In this document: one piece after another, positions 22,917-22,934 of the stretch | Layout: each line of letters begins with the position of its first letter | Position numbering within the stretch: the stretch's first letter is position 1 | NCBI GenBank assembly: GCA_002336915.1 | Contig: DDET01000026.1 | Coordinates: 166,927-189,860 of the forward strand | Reading direction: 5' to 3' | DNA length: 22,934 nucleotides | Source of the DNA: Bacteroidetes bacterium UBA1947 | Lineage (GTDB): Bacteria; Bacteroidota; Bacteroidia; Chitinophagales; Chitinophagaceae | Notes under the pieces: generated by a model | The model's input: only the letters and a program-made list of their open reading frames with translations | Databases searched by the model: none | What the model was told of the DNA's origin: nothing | Program-made: the position numbers and the translations under genes

Positions 22917-22934
22917 ACTTTGGTATATAAGTAA

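Overview
The window looks like chromosome of a Bacteroidota bacterium, most likely of the Chitinophagaceae or a nearby family. Four large secreted proteins carry type IX secretion system (T9SS) C-terminal sorting domains: three of type A and one gliding-motility-associated type B. Several promoters fit the Bacteroidota pattern TTTG-N18..21-TAnnTTTG, and Shine-Dalgarno sequences are weak or absent. No phage, transposon or CRISPR array was found. The family and genus are inferred from protein flavour, not from a marker gene.

Layout. 1-78: 3' end of a tRNA and its terminator. 318-2944 (+): a PLP-dependent group II decarboxylase overlapping by 4 bp with hemN (oxygen-independent coproporphyrinogen III oxidase). 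3019-5498 (+): a compact five-gene cassette of an ArsR-type repressor with a clear promoter and duplicated operator, an SRPBCC/AHSA1 protein, a DoxX-like membrane protein, a YdeI/DUF1801 protein and a DUF4256 protein. 5513-9614 (-): an NlpC/P60 lipoprotein, a NimA-like flavin-binding protein, a glutathione-peroxidase-fold protein without any cysteine, a small c-type cytochrome and a long di-haem cytochrome c peroxidase. 9752-13746: two convergent secreted T9SS cargo proteins sharing one bidirectional terminator. 14014-14969: a stand-alone ClpP overlapping tail-to-tail with a MerR regulator. 14970-15799: an 830-bp non-coding stretch with degenerate repeats, including an 80-bp-period duplication. 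15800-17842: an Asp/Asn beta-hydroxylase-like protein, a CvfB-type S1 RNA-binding protein and a small cupin-like protein. 17927-22916 (-): a probable two-gene operon encoding a SprB-repeat/PKD surface protein and a secreted lysyl-oxidase-like enzyme.

How the genes may work together. The lysyl oxidase keeps its copper ligands and both cofactor-forming residues, has two dockerin-type calcium loops and a possible cohesin-like module, and lies directly downstream of a repeat-rich surface protein. Oxidative cross-linking of extracellular protein is the most attractive hypothesis in the window. The cytochrome peroxidase and small cytochrome form a periplasmic peroxide/redox pair; the adjacent cysteine-free GPx homologue cannot use the normal thiol chemistry. 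The ArsR cassette is a recurring but functionally unexplained set whose regulation can be read well from the DNA. Assignments are from reading motifs by eye; no database search was run.
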